A DNA stretch of 64,000 nt from Balneola sp. (GCA_002696035.1 NZQV01000026.1:124001-188000); one strand, 5' to 3'; shown: positions 35,180 to 44,007, numbered from the stretch's first letter. Translations and numbers: made by a program. The notes: generated by a model not told the origin, from the letters alone.

Positions 35180-35773
35180 TTGGCTACAAACACAAAAAAT
35201 ATCGATGGGAGAAAGGTGAAGGTCACGGGCCGGTTTTTTACCTGGTCGAATATGATCTCTTTTTCCAGGATCTTCATAGCCATTCCCGTTGTGTACCTGC
35301 ATTATGTCAACGATTTTCAGATCACTAACACCATGGCCGTCCTTATCTTTTATGGGGTGATCTCTGATTACCTGGATGGATACATTGCCCGCAAGACCAA
35401 CACCATTTCGGAAATGGGGAAGATGATGGACCCTGTGGCCGACAAGCTCTGCGCACTCATTCTTTTCATTTATACCGTCTGGATCGGATGGATCCCGCTT
35501 TGGTTTTTGCTGTTTGCCATGGCTCGCGATATCAGTATTATGGCCGGATCCTACTTCATCAAAAAGAAATACAACAAGGTGGCTATGGCCATTATGACCG
35601 GTAAAATTTCGGTAAACGTGCTGGCACTTTACTGGATCGCCGTGTTCTTTTTCCCGGAAGCCACCAATGTTCACATGTTTTTAATGGCCAGCTCCGTAAC
35701 TTTGATGGCCATTTCCTGGATCGATTACTTTAACCGCTACCGCCTGATCATGAGCGGAGCAGAATTCAACTAA
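35180..35773 (+). CDS. pgsA: CDP-alcohol phosphatidyltransferase
   Basis: A 197-residue membrane enzyme with the CDP-alcohol phosphotransferase motif DGx2ARx8Gx3Dx3D (LDGYIARKTNTISEMGKMMDPVAD) at about 65-90 and several membrane helices. It most resembles PgsA, which makes phosphatidylglycerophosphate from CDP-diacylglycerol and glycerol 3-phosphate. Other members of the family use different alcohols, so the symbol is provisional. The start is TTG at 35180, with no suitable ATG. ftsY follows 8 bp later. Confidence 0.82.
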   Translation: MATNTKNIDGRKVKVTGRFFTWSNMISFSRIFIAIPVVYLHYVNDFQITNTMAVLIFYGVISDYLDGYIARKTNTISEMGKMMDPVADKLCALILFIYTVWIGWIPLWFLLFAMARDISIMAGSYFIKKKYNKVAMAIMTGKISVNVLALYWIAVFFFPEATNVHMFLMASSVTLMAISWIDYFNRYRLIMSGAEFN

Positions 35774-35781
35774 ATACTTTT

Positions 35782-36735
35782 ATGGGATTTCTAGAAAAAT
35801 TAGGCTTAAAGAAGAAAGAAAAGCTCGATAAAGGCGTCGAAAAAAGCCGTGATGGCCTTCTCAATAAAATTGGCAAAGCCTTTGTCGGTAAAGACTCTGT
35901 GGATGATGCCATTCTGGATGACCTGGAAGAAATTCTGATCACTTCGGATGTGGGCGTCTCAACCACTATCGAGATCATCAAACGGATTGAGTCGCGTGTA
36001 GCCAAAGACAAATATGTGACCCAGGATGAACTTCAGGCCATGCTTCGGGAAGAGATCGTTAACCTGCTGGAAGATAATGCCCCCGACAAACCGGCTGAGT
36101 TTGAAGCAGAATTTCCTGTAAAGCCGCACATTGTGTTAGTGGTTGGGGTGAATGGCGTGGGGAAAACCACCACTATTGGAAAGCTCGCACATCTCTATAA
36201 AAAAGCAGGCAAAAAAGTAATTCTCGGTGCTGCCGATACCTTCCGTGCCGCGGCTGTAGATCAGCTTAAGATCTGGAGTGAACGAGCCGACGTGCCCATC
36301 ATTCAGCAGGGGCAAAATGCCGACCCGGCTTCCGTGGCGTACGACACCGTTGCAGCCGCAAAAGCCCGCGGAAGTGACGTAGCCTTAATTGATACCGCCG
36401 GGCGACTTCACAATAAAAAAGCGCTGATGGAAGAGCTTGGGAAAATCAAACGCGTGATGGGTAAAGTAGTGGAAGATGCTCCTCATGAAGTGATCCTGGT
36501 TTTGGATGCATCAACCGGGCAAAATGCCTTGCAACAAGCACGGGCTTTTACTGCAACTGTGGATATAACCGGGCTTGCGCTAACCAAATTAGATGGAACT
36601 GCCAAAGGCGGGATCGTGATCGGAGTCTCTCATGAATTGAGTGTTCCGGTCAAATACATTGGCGTAGGTGAACAGATCGAAGACCTGCAGGTATTCGACC
36701 GGGCCGATTTTGTAAACGCATTATTTGGCGAGTAA
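35782..36735 (+). CDS. ftsY: Signal recognition particle receptor FtsY
   Basis: A 317-residue SRP GTPase that docks ribosome-SRP complexes at the membrane. A short basic N-terminus leads to the N domain (about 20-90). The G domain has VVGVNGVGKTTTIGKLA, DTFRAAAVDQL, IDTAGRLHNKKALMEEL and LTKLDGTAKGG. It lacks the long acidic A domain of enterobacterial FtsY, as usual in this group. It is likely cotranscribed with the phosphatidyltransferase gene. Confidence 0.97.
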   Translation: MGFLEKLGLKKKEKLDKGVEKSRDGLLNKIGKAFVGKDSVDDAILDDLEEILITSDVGVSTTIEIIKRIESRVAKDKYVTQDELQAMLREEIVNLLEDNAPDKPAEFEAEFPVKPHIVLVVGVNGVGKTTTIGKLAHLYKKAGKKVILGAADTFRAAAVDQLKIWSERADVPIIQQGQNADPASVAYDTVAAAKARGSDVALIDTAGRLHNKKALMEELGKIKRVMGKVVEDAPHEVILVLDASTGQNALQQARAFTATVDITGLALTKLDGTAKGGIVIGVSHELSVPVKYIGVGEQIEDLQVFDRADFVNALFGE

Positions 36736-36761
36736 CTTTTTAGTTGGCTTAGGTATTTAAT

Positions 36762-36902
36762 TTATCCCAAACCTCCTCCGCTGCCGCCACTTTTACCTCC
36801 GTCATCTTCACCGTCTCCGGAGGTATCGTCGTCTGGATCCACATCATTGTTTTTGTAGTGTTGAAGTGATAGAATATCGGCTTGAGCTAACGTATCTTTC
36901 AT
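36762..36902 (-). CDS. 46-residue acidic, glycine-rich peptide, unrecognised
   Basis: A short complete minus-strand frame starts with ATG at 36902 and ends with TAA at 36762. The N-terminal half is MKDTLAQADILSLQHYKNND. The middle is Asp-rich (VDPDDDTSGDGEDD) and the end is Gly/Ser-rich (GGKSGGSGGGLG). There is no signal peptide or cysteine. The composition is biased but not random, and the frame spans most of the gap between ftsY and the TPR-CHAT gene. It lies back to back with the TPR-CHAT gene with 74 bp between the starts, so they may share regulation. Function unknown. Confidence 0.5.
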   Translation of the reverse strand: MKDTLAQADILSLQHYKNNDVDPDDDTSGDGEDDGGKSGGSGGGLG

Positions 36903-36976
36903 ATCTAAGTGATTGAATTAAGGTTCAAAATAAAAAACGCTATATTGATTTTAATTGCAACCACAACCATAGCTTT

Positions 36977-39904
36977 ATGAGATTAGTTTTACTTGTCCTG
37001 TTCATAGGTAGCTCCTCTTTTTTCGGGAACGTGAATGGACAGAACACTAATCCTGACTCTTTGTTCGATGTAGCAAAAAAACACTATGATCTGGCCAATT
37101 ATGATCAAGCTATCAAAATATTTGACGAGTCCGGGCAGGTTTTCCTTCAACAAGGCGATTCGGTTAACTGGGTACATGCCAACCTGAGTAAAGGGGATGC
37201 TCTTTTAAACAGTGGAAATGTCAGGCAGGCGCTGGATCTTTTCTTATTTCTTGATGAACAAACCCCATCTGCTGTTTCCAACTCTATTCTTGCCCGCATA
37301 CAGTATTTCATTGGCTGGAGCTACCGGGAACTGGAGCAGTATGAAGAATCAAAAAAATATTACCTCGAAGGCATAGAGTTCGCCAATGCTGCAAATGACT
37401 CCCTGCTAACCGGCCGCATGAATAACAATATTTCTTATCCCTATTTGTACACCGGAGATTACTACACCGCTCTTAGTTTCCAGAAAAAGGCGATGGATAT
37501 TTACGAATCGCTTGGAAATAAAAGAAGCCTTTCTAATGTGATGAACGGCACTTTTTTGGTATTAACTGAATTGGGATTACACCGGCAGGCTCAGAATTAT
37601 ATCCGTCAAAGTTTAGCGCTTCGGGAAGAGATCGGGAACCCCCACATGCTTGACATTGCCTACCATAATATGGCTGTAAACTTCAAGGAACTTGGCAGAA
37701 CCGACAGTGCTATCATCTACTATCAAAGATCACTGGAACTTTCCCGGCAGCTGCAGAACCCCTTCGACATTACCCAAACGCTGATCAATATTGGCCGGCT
37801 TTATCATGATTCTGGTGACCTCGATAACGCCTTGTCTTATTTCAATGAGGCACTGGAGGTCAATTATCAAACCGAACGCCCCGTTTCAATTGCCAATAAC
37901 CTAACAGAGCTGGCGCTGGTTGCCCGTCAAAAAGATGATTACGATAATGCCGAAAATTTTTATCGTGAAGCGCTCAACTGGCTGGGTGAAACAAATTCAC
38001 CACAAACCCGCTCTGCCATTTACCTGGATCTTGCTGAGCTTGAACTATCGCGAAACAATTTTTCTGATACCCGCAACTACATAGATCAGGCAAAAAAGCT
38101 ATCCGACAGTAAAGAATTCCTTTACCTCACGGCCCGGTCACATGCTTTACTGGGTAAATTACATCAGGCGAAGGGGGATTTTTCAGAAAGCCTCAACGAA
38201 TACCGGAAAGTCTATAGCATGTACGCTGACCAGAATTACACAGCCCAGATAGAGCCGGCTATGAACCTTGCCCGCGCTCATTATTTATCTGATTCAGACA
38301 GCGCCTTCTACTATGCCGATGAAGCTTTTGCGCTCATTGATTCGGGCAGAACAACTGTCGCCGGACTCACTTTTAGATCTGGTTTTTATCGTGAGCATGC
38401 AGGCTTTTATAATGAGGTAGCCTCTTGGTACATCACCCAGAAAAATGATGCAGAAAAGGCTTTTGAGCTGGTAGAAGCTGCAAAAGCCCGGGTTTTGATG
38501 GATGAACTCGCTGAAGCGCAAGAGAATGTGTACACTGCTCTGGATGAATCCACACTCATCAAAAAGCAGCAAAAAGCAAAACAGATCGACCGGGTATATC
38601 AACAAATGGAACAGGCACAATCGGAGGAAGAAGTTCAGGCTTTAAAGCGTGAATTGACCGACCTTGAGTTTGAATATCAGTCTTTTTTGAATGAGATTCA
38701 CTCCGCTAATAAACAGTTAAAGAATTTCACGTATCCTCAACCTATCGAACTTGCTCAAATTCAGCGGCTACTGAATTCTGAAACGGCCATTCTGGAATAC
38801 ACCTTTACTGAAAATGGGGTTATCCAGCTTGTTATCACCCAAAATAATATCCGGGGGACCTACATCCATTCGTTTGAAGGCATGGATGCCAAAGCATTTA
38901 TTACCGAAGAGGTCCGGTCTTTCAGAACATCTATTATTGAAGGGGAGGAGATCACCGAAATCCAGGAAAAGGGTACGGCTTTATATGAAACGTTGATCTC
39001 TTCGGTTCTCAGTTCAAACAACAATTCCTTATCCAATATTGTTATTGTTCCTGATGGGCCGTTGAGCTTTCTGCCATTTGAGGCACTTTTTAACGGAACT
39101 ACTTATTTGGTTGAAGACCACCTGATCAAATATCTGCCTTCAGCTTCAATTTATCCATATATACAATCCCCTCACCGCATAACAACAAAGGGGCTGCTGG
39201 CACTTGCCGGCTCTGGCTTTGAAAGCGAACAGAGTGTTACTTCCCCAAACCTTTCACAGGCCTCTTTTGCATCCCTGCCTTCCACCTTATTAGAGGTTGA
39301 TTCCATTGCAACCAATTTTGAGTCTTCTACCATTTTGAAAAATGAAGAAGTTACTGAAGCGAGCCTCAAATCTCATGACCTTAGTAATTTTCAATTCCTC
39401 CACTTTGCAACTCACGCAAATGTGGATGAAGTAAATCCCTCCCGCAGTGGACTCTTGCTCTCTAAAAAAGCAGATGTGGAATCTTTGTTTGGAGAAGATG
39501 GTCACCTGAACAGCCGCGAGATCTCAAATCTTCAATTGAATGCAGATCTTGTAACCTTGAGTGCCTGTAATACCGGAATGGGACCATTAGTAACAGGAGA
39601 AGGATTGATCGGGCTTCAGCGTTCTTTTATTTCTGCCGGAGCTTCTTCTGTGATGGTTAGCCTCTGGTCTGTTTTTGACCGAAGCACCTCGAAATTCATG
39701 TCCATTTTTTACCGCAGTTTATTGACACACCGTGAAGATGAATACGGACTGTGGAATCAAACAATGGATTGGTTCGGGTTCTACGAACACCCCATGATAG
39801 ATTACAAGACCAAGGCTATTCGTGATGCCAAGATCTCTCTTATCAACCATCCCTACTACAACCACCCTGTGCACTGGGCTCCTTTCATTTTGATCGGGAA
39901 ATAA
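36977..39904 (+). CDS. Secreted TPR-CHAT domain protein (caspase-like peptidase)
   Basis: A 975-residue protein with a signal peptide (residues 1-21, MRLVLLVLFIGSSSFFGNVN). TPR repeats fill about 25-490, for example YQRSLELSRQLQNPFDITQT and LSYFNEALEVNYQTER. A charged helical, probably coiled-coil linker follows (about 500-590), then a CHAT domain (about 600-975). CHAT is a caspase-related cysteine peptidase fold. The catalytic pair is present: H813 in HFATHAN and C864 in LSACNTG. It is likely active in the periplasm or at the surface. It is divergent from the 46-residue peptide gene and ends in a terminator. No CRISPR or gRAMP genes are near, so it is not Csx29. Confidence 0.88.
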   Translation: MRLVLLVLFIGSSSFFGNVNGQNTNPDSLFDVAKKHYDLANYDQAIKIFDESGQVFLQQGDSVNWVHANLSKGDALLNSGNVRQALDLFLFLDEQTPSAVSNSILARIQYFIGWSYRELEQYEESKKYYLEGIEFANAANDSLLTGRMNNNISYPYLYTGDYYTALSFQKKAMDIYESLGNKRSLSNVMNGTFLVLTELGLHRQAQNYIRQSLALREEIGNPHMLDIAYHNMAVNFKELGRTDSAIIYYQRSLELSRQLQNPFDITQTLINIGRLYHDSGDLDNALSYFNEALEVNYQTERPVSIANNLTELALVARQKDDYDNAENFYREALNWLGETNSPQTRSAIYLDLAELELSRNNFSDTRNYIDQAKKLSDSKEFLYLTARSHALLGKLHQAKGDFSESLNEYRKVYSMYADQNYTAQIEPAMNLARAHYLSDSDSAFYYADEAFALIDSGRTTVAGLTFRSGFYREHAGFYNEVASWYITQKNDAEKAFELVEAAKARVLMDELAEAQENVYTALDESTLIKKQQKAKQIDRVYQQMEQAQSEEEVQALKRELTDLEFEYQSFLNEIHSANKQLKNFTYPQPIELAQIQRLLNSETAILEYTFTENGVIQLVITQNNIRGTYIHSFEGMDAKAFITEEVRSFRTSIIEGEEITEIQEKGTALYETLISSVLSSNNNSLSNIVIVPDGPLSFLPFEALFNGTTYLVEDHLIKYLPSASIYPYIQSPHRITTKGLLALAGSGFESEQSVTSPNLSQASFASLPSTLLEVDSIATNFESSTILKNEEVTEASLKSHDLSNFQFLHFATHANVDEVNPSRSGLLLSKKADVESLFGEDGHLNSREISNLQLNADLVTLSACNTGMGPLVTGEGLIGLQRSFISAGASSVMVSLWSVFDRSTSKFMSIFYRSLLTHREDEYGLWNQTMDWFGFYEHPMIDYKTKAIRDAKISLINHPYYNHPVHWAPFILIGK

Positions 39905-39938
39905 AAAACGCTCCGGCGCAAAGCACTCGGAGCGTTTT
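39905..39938 (+). terminator. Terminator after the TPR-CHAT gene
   Basis: An 11-bp stem AAAACGCTCCG / CGGAGCGTTTT with a 12-base loop starts right at the stop codon. The arm ends in TTTT, so the T-run is short; it may serve both strands. Confidence 0.7.
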
Positions 39939-39999
39939 AAAGATATTGGCACAAAAACACCGTTCAACGTTGGATGTCCCTTGCTCGGCGTTCGATGTT

Positions 40000-41631
40000 C
40001 TACCTGGCCTGTACCTGCGTTTTTTCGATAAAAGCCTGATTATCCACCACGGGTCGATCCGGAGAGTTTGCCAATAATGCGGTCAGGTTATATACCAATT
40101 GCGTTCGTTTCTTGAGTGGACCAAAAGTGATCTTTTCAATATGATCTTGCGGGCGGTGATAATCCTCATGCGTTCCGTTGAACAGGAATACGAAAGGCAC
40201 ACCTAGCCGGCCAAAGTTCCAGTGATCACTGCGGCGGTAGAATTGGTTTGGATCTTCAAGGTCATTGTATCGGTCGCTAAGGGTAAGATTTGGCCCCATC
40301 AGATTTGCCATTTGAGTGAGGCTATCCATTTGAGAAGAAATAATTTCACCCCCGATTATATACACGTAATTACTGTCGGCGATATGCTCTTCATCAACCC
40401 GGCCGATCATATCCATGTTAATGTTTGCCACGGTATTTTCTATTGAAAAGATGGGGTGATCGGAATAGTATCTTGACCCCAGCAACCCTTTTTCCTCGCC
40501 GGATACATTCATGAACAACACGCTGCGCTTGGTGCCAAATCCAGCTTCTTTAGCTTTCATCATTGCGCCGGCTGCACTAAGAGCCGCAACCGTGCCACTT
40601 CCATCATCATCGGCTCCGTTGTAAATTCTGTCGCCGGTTGAATCCGGACGTCCAATTCCAACATGATCGTAATGAGAGGTCAACACCACTACTTCGTTTT
40701 TCAGCTGGGGATCGGTTCCTTCCAAAAAGGCTACCACGTTTTGTGTGCGAACAATTTCTTCCTTTACATCGGGATCATGACTTAGCACAAAGTTCAATTC
40801 ACGTGCTTCAAAGGCATTGGGCTCGGTAATAAGACTTTCCTGCATTTCTGCCAGTGATTTAAGAGAATCTAACCCAAGCATTTTAGCTGCAAGTTCTGGA
40901 TGGGCTCGGTTGAAGGCAGATGAGACTCCCCCACTATCAGTCTGCCGGTATTTCAGAGACAAACCGCCGCCCTGACCGAAACTGCCTTTCCGGCTTTCAA
41001 CTTCCTGCTCAAAATCTTCGGTATCGGTTCCCACCACAATGATGGCACCAATTGCCTGCTCCGGCCCTAATACTGACTGCAGATACCGCATGTTGGTATG
41101 ATCCTGATCGTACATCACCAGCAACCATTTTCCACTCACATCTTCGGGAAACTGATTGATCCCTTCTTCCTCATTCACCACTCCTGCTCCGGCAAAAACG
41201 ACTTCACCAGAAATTGGGTCACTTCCTCCAAACAGCGTCACAAAGTTACCGCCCTCACTGCTGTTGTGAATGCTCATGTCTACAACAGAATCGGAATCTG
41301 AGGTCCTCAGTTCATACCGGATCTCATCTACAGATTGCTGAACGAGATCGTAGTATTGGAAATAGCTGTTATCGTCGCCCACTGCTTTCAGGCCCATTTC
41401 TTTGTACCGCTTCGCCAAGAAACGAGCTGCTTTCTCTTCACCGATGGTTCCGGTTTCACGGCCTTGCAGGGAATCGTGTGCCAAAACAGCCAGATCCTGA
41501 TATAATCCCTCTTCCGTTATCTCCTGCGAAAAAGTATAGGTATTTTGGGGAGGCTGATTGTTCCCTTTGTTAAACACACTACAAGCTGATAAAGAGACAG
41601 CCAATATGAACAGTAAACTTCTTTGTATCAT
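40000..41631 (-). CDS. M28-family peptidase with PA domain, lipoprotein
   Basis: A 543-residue zinc peptidase with a lipoprotein leader (MIQRSLLFILAVSLSAC, Cys 17). The M28 catalytic parts are LTSHYDHVGIG (H320, D322), NGADDDGSGTVAAL (bridging Asp), VSGEEKGLLGSRYY (catalytic Glu and ligand Glu) and NMDMIGR (ligand Asp). An inserted protease-associated domain (about 130-260) carries GGSDPISGEVVFAGAGV. It is likely an aminopeptidase or glutaminyl-cyclase-type exopeptidase at the cell surface. It runs opposite to the TPR-CHAT gene and is 23 bp after scpA in the same direction. Confidence 0.92.
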   Translation of the reverse strand: MIQRSLLFILAVSLSACSVFNKGNNQPPQNTYTFSQEITEEGLYQDLAVLAHDSLQGRETGTIGEEKAARFLAKRYKEMGLKAVGDDNSYFQYYDLVQQSVDEIRYELRTSDSDSVVDMSIHNSSEGGNFVTLFGGSDPISGEVVFAGAGVVNEEEGINQFPEDVSGKWLLVMYDQDHTNMRYLQSVLGPEQAIGAIIVVGTDTEDFEQEVESRKGSFGQGGGLSLKYRQTDSGGVSSAFNRAHPELAAKMLGLDSLKSLAEMQESLITEPNAFEARELNFVLSHDPDVKEEIVRTQNVVAFLEGTDPQLKNEVVVLTSHYDHVGIGRPDSTGDRIYNGADDDGSGTVAALSAAGAMMKAKEAGFGTKRSVLFMNVSGEEKGLLGSRYYSDHPIFSIENTVANINMDMIGRVDEEHIADSNYVYIIGGEIISSQMDSLTQMANLMGPNLTLSDRYNDLEDPNQFYRRSDHWNFGRLGVPFVFLFNGTHEDYHRPQDHIEKITFGPLKKRTQLVYNLTALLANSPDRPVVDNQAFIEKTQVQAR

Positions 41632-41654
41632 GAATATATAATTTTTGATTTGGG

Positions 41655-42395
41655 TTAAGCTCCTATGATCTCATCTACCGGCTTAAGGTCGATAAAAAAA
41701 CTGGTGGGGTCATCTTGTAAGTACAAGTTGATCTGCTGCTCTTTGATCATCTCCAGCACGGCTAAAAAAGTGACCACTACATAAATTTTATTTTTAAGCG
41801 TTGAACAGACTTCCATAAACGTTTGCCGGCCATGTTCCTGCAATCGGTTCAGCACAAATTCTGCCTGCTCCTCAACGGTAGTGCTCACTTTCTCCACGTG
41901 ATGCACCACATTATTGCGTTCAATATCCTGCAGAACTTTCTTGAATGCACCTATCAGATCAAACATGGTTACATCCTGCAAAGCTTCCCCTGTGGCTTGT
42001 TGCTCTACGATATCGGCCTCGTGGTAACCCCGCATGTATTTTTTGCGCGCTTCATCATCCATGTCGGCCATTTTTGCTGAAGCCTCTTTATATCGCTTGT
42101 ATTCCAGCAGCTTTTGCACGAGTTCGTATCGGGGATCGCTTTCGTCCAGCTCCTCATCGTCTGCATCTTCTCTTGGCAGCATCATTCTTGCCTTAATGGA
42201 CATCAGCATACTCGCCATCAGGATAAATTCACTGGCTACATCCAGATCCAGCTCTTCAAGTACATGTATATATTCCAAAAACTGCTTTGTGATGTAGGAG
42301 ATGGGAATGTCGTAAATGTCTAACTCGTCTCTTTTTATGAAGAAAAGAAGCAGGTCGAGCGGACCTTCAAAATTATTTAGCTGAACTCGATACAT
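41655..42395 (-). CDS. scpA: Segregation and condensation protein A
   Basis: A 246-residue kleisin that links SMC heads in chromosome condensation. The N-terminus FEGPLDLLLFFIKRDELDIYDIPISYITKQFLEYI is the family signature. EFILMASMLMSIKARMMLPR and the C-terminal winged helix (about 170-246, VVVTFLAVLEMIKEQQINLYL) follow. Length is normal. scpB is not in the window. Confidence 0.95.
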   Translation of the reverse strand: MYRVQLNNFEGPLDLLLFFIKRDELDIYDIPISYITKQFLEYIHVLEELDLDVASEFILMASMLMSIKARMMLPREDADDEELDESDPRYELVQKLLEYKRYKEASAKMADMDDEARKKYMRGYHEADIVEQQATGEALQDVTMFDLIGAFKKVLQDIERNNVVHHVEKVSTTVEEQAEFVLNRLQEHGRQTFMEVCSTLKNKIYVVVTFLAVLEMIKEQQINLYLQDDPTSFFIDLKPVDEIIGA

Positions 42396-42475
42396 ACACT
42401 TAAATTACATTGATAAAAACTCAATTTCTTTGTTTTCTTTTCGTTGCCGAATGTTATTTTAATGCCTCTTTCAAC

Positions 42476-43033
42476 ATGGGCAAATACAAGGACATGGATT
42501 ATTCAAAATTTGTAGATGCAGTACAAGACGATGACGCTACTGTTATCACCAAGCAAGTGAATGTGATCACCCCTGTTCTTATCAAATTTCTTACCGTTAG
42601 GTTGAATGCAGACCTTCAGGATGCCCAGGATTGCGCACAAAATACACTACTTATTGCGATAGAAAAAATCCGCGGAGACGAATTATCGCACCCAGATGCC
42701 CTCATAAACTACCTCTTTACTACTGCAAAACATGAGTATTTCAAGGTGCTCTCCAAAGACCGCGAATACAATTATGAAGAGCCTCCGGAACACCATTCTA
42801 GCCCCGCAGATCAGCTGCACAGGTTAGTGGATGAAGAGAAAATGAGCATCCTAAAACAGTGCATAGCCACGCTGAAGACCGATTACAGAAAATTTATAGA
42901 ATATTGGTTTCAGAACCCGGCTTATGAAACTTCAGTAGTCGCAGATCATTTCGGAATGTCCGTCAACAATGCCTGGACTAAAAAACACCGGGTCATAAAT
43001 GCACTTCAAAAATGCTTCGAAAAAAAATTTTAA
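42476..43033 (+). CDS. ECF-like RNA polymerase sigma factor
   Basis: A 185-residue sigma factor with both ECF regions. The region 2 part is VITPVLIKFLTVRLNADLQDAQDCAQNTLLIAIEKI...PDALINYLFTTAKHEYFKVL. The region 4 part is LKQCIATLKTDYRKFIEYWF...VADHFGMSVNNAWTKKHRVINAL. The ATG at 42476 gives a sensible start; an in-frame TTG at 42410 would add 22 hydrophobic non-family residues. The membrane TPR protein downstream is the probable anti-sigma factor. It lies 2.6 kb from the TPR-CHAT gene in the same direction. Confidence 0.85.
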   Translation: MGKYKDMDYSKFVDAVQDDDATVITKQVNVITPVLIKFLTVRLNADLQDAQDCAQNTLLIAIEKIRGDELSHPDALINYLFTTAKHEYFKVLSKDREYNYEEPPEHHSSPADQLHRLVDEEKMSILKQCIATLKTDYRKFIEYWFQNPAYETSVVADHFGMSVNNAWTKKHRVINALQKCFEKKF

Positions 43034-43080
43034 AAAAAAAGTGTAAGGAATTCCATTTTCATCGCTCTAACTATAGAGAT

Positions 43081-43104
43081 TCAGAATGTATGTATACATT
43101 CTGA
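43081..43104. promoter_or_regulatory. 10-bp palindrome between the sigma factor and TPR genes
   Basis: A perfect inverted repeat TCAGAATGTA / TACATTCTGA with a TGTA spacer, 47 bp after the sigma-factor stop and 28 bp before the TPR gene's ATG. TTTTAT follows. It could be an operator or a partial terminator that uncouples the two genes. Confidence 0.5.
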
Positions 43105-43131
43105 TTTTATAGCAAATTGAAAAACACGCCC

Positions 43132-43932
43132 ATGGGGAACTCGAGAGAAATAGAAATTCGTAAACAAATTGACGCCTACATAAAGGGGAACTTATCTGAG
43201 GAAGAAATTCAGAACCTCTGGAATGAGTTTGCTAAACACCCAGAACTCCTGGATGCTCTTGAGATCGAAGTCAACGTGAAAGCCATCATAGAACAAGAAT
43301 CTCAGAAACAGGCAACATCATCTTCACCAATACACAAGTTGCCGAAATGGACGTGGCATGCTGCTGCCGCTGCTGTTATTGCCATCATAGCACTGGTTCA
43401 GATCTTCAGGGTTCAGACGCCTACCAATATGGATCAGTTTGTGGTACAACGCATTGGCCCTGAACAGGTTGAGACTTCCGATGGGATCCGGGCTAAAGAA
43501 ATGCAGATCACAGAAGCTGACTCTCTGCTAAACCTCGGCTTTGAAGCCATCATTTCCGGAAACGAAGAACGAGCTTTGGAGTTGTTTGATCGGGTCATTA
43601 ACAATCACGGAGAAGAGCCTTATGGTTCTAAAGCGTATCTGAACAAGGGAATTGTGCTTTACAATGAAGCCGATTACGGGAACGCTATTCTTGCCTTTGA
43701 AGAGGCCCTAAACCGAGTTGAAGACAGTCGCATGATATCCGAAAAAGCTTATTGGTATCTGGGCAATGCTTATATAAATATCGGAGAACTTGAGAAAGCT
43801 CAGGATGCTGTTTTCAGTGCCTACCAAATGGACGGAGTTTTCAGGAACCCGGCTTTTAGGTTGCTAAAAAAACTGAGCGACGACCTAGGCACTACCGACT
43901 ATGAAGAATTCCGCACCCCTGAACTGGATTAG
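43132..43932 (+). CDS. Membrane TPR protein, probable anti-sigma factor
   Basis: A 266-residue bitopic protein. The N-terminal cytoplasmic part has RKQIDAYIKGNLSEEEIQNLWNEFAKHPELLDALE, the pattern of anti-sigma (zinc-finger-less HC2/FecR-like) domains. One membrane helix (HAAAAAVIAIIALVQIF) is at about 70-90. The outer part carries TPR-like repeats (about 140-245), such as YGSKAYLNKGIVLYNEADYGNAILAFEEAL. It follows the sigma-factor gene by about 100 bp. By position and topology it may hold the sigma factor and sense a signal through the TPRs. ATG at 43132; a TTG at 43117 is also possible. Confidence 0.72.
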   Translation: MGNSREIEIRKQIDAYIKGNLSEEEIQNLWNEFAKHPELLDALEIEVNVKAIIEQESQKQATSSSPIHKLPKWTWHAAAAAVIAIIALVQIFRVQTPTNMDQFVVQRIGPEQVETSDGIRAKEMQITEADSLLNLGFEAIISGNEERALELFDRVINNHGEEPYGSKAYLNKGIVLYNEADYGNAILAFEEALNRVEDSRMISEKAYWYLGNAYINIGELEKAQDAVFSAYQMDGVFRNPAFRLLKKLSDDLGTTDYEEFRTPELD

Positions 43933-43973
43933 CGGGAAGTTCAATTCGTCAGAATAACGGGAACTAAAACCGC

Positions 43974-44007
43974 TTTGGCACACATTTTGATAGGGTGATA
44001 TCAAAAT
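43974..44007 (+). promoter_or_regulatory. Sigma-54-like sequence overlapping a 9-bp inverted repeat
   Basis: TTTGGCAC is followed after 5 bases by TTGAT, close to the -24/-12 consensus TGGCAC-N5-TTGCW but with A in place of the key -12 C. It overlaps an inverted repeat ATTTTGATA / TATCAAAAT (loop GGGTGA). It lies about 30-60 bp upstream of the FmdB-like gene. Confidence 0.3.

Noticed and set aside
35114-35674. 186-residue open frame antisense to the phosphatidyltransferase gene
   Set aside because: The plus-strand gene has a complete catalytic motif; the antisense frame is low-complexity and His/Lys rich.
36977-39904. TPR-CHAT protein as Csx29 of a type III-E CRISPR system
   Set aside because: No gRAMP (Cas7-11), no CRISPR repeats and no cas genes are present, and this protein carries a signal peptide.
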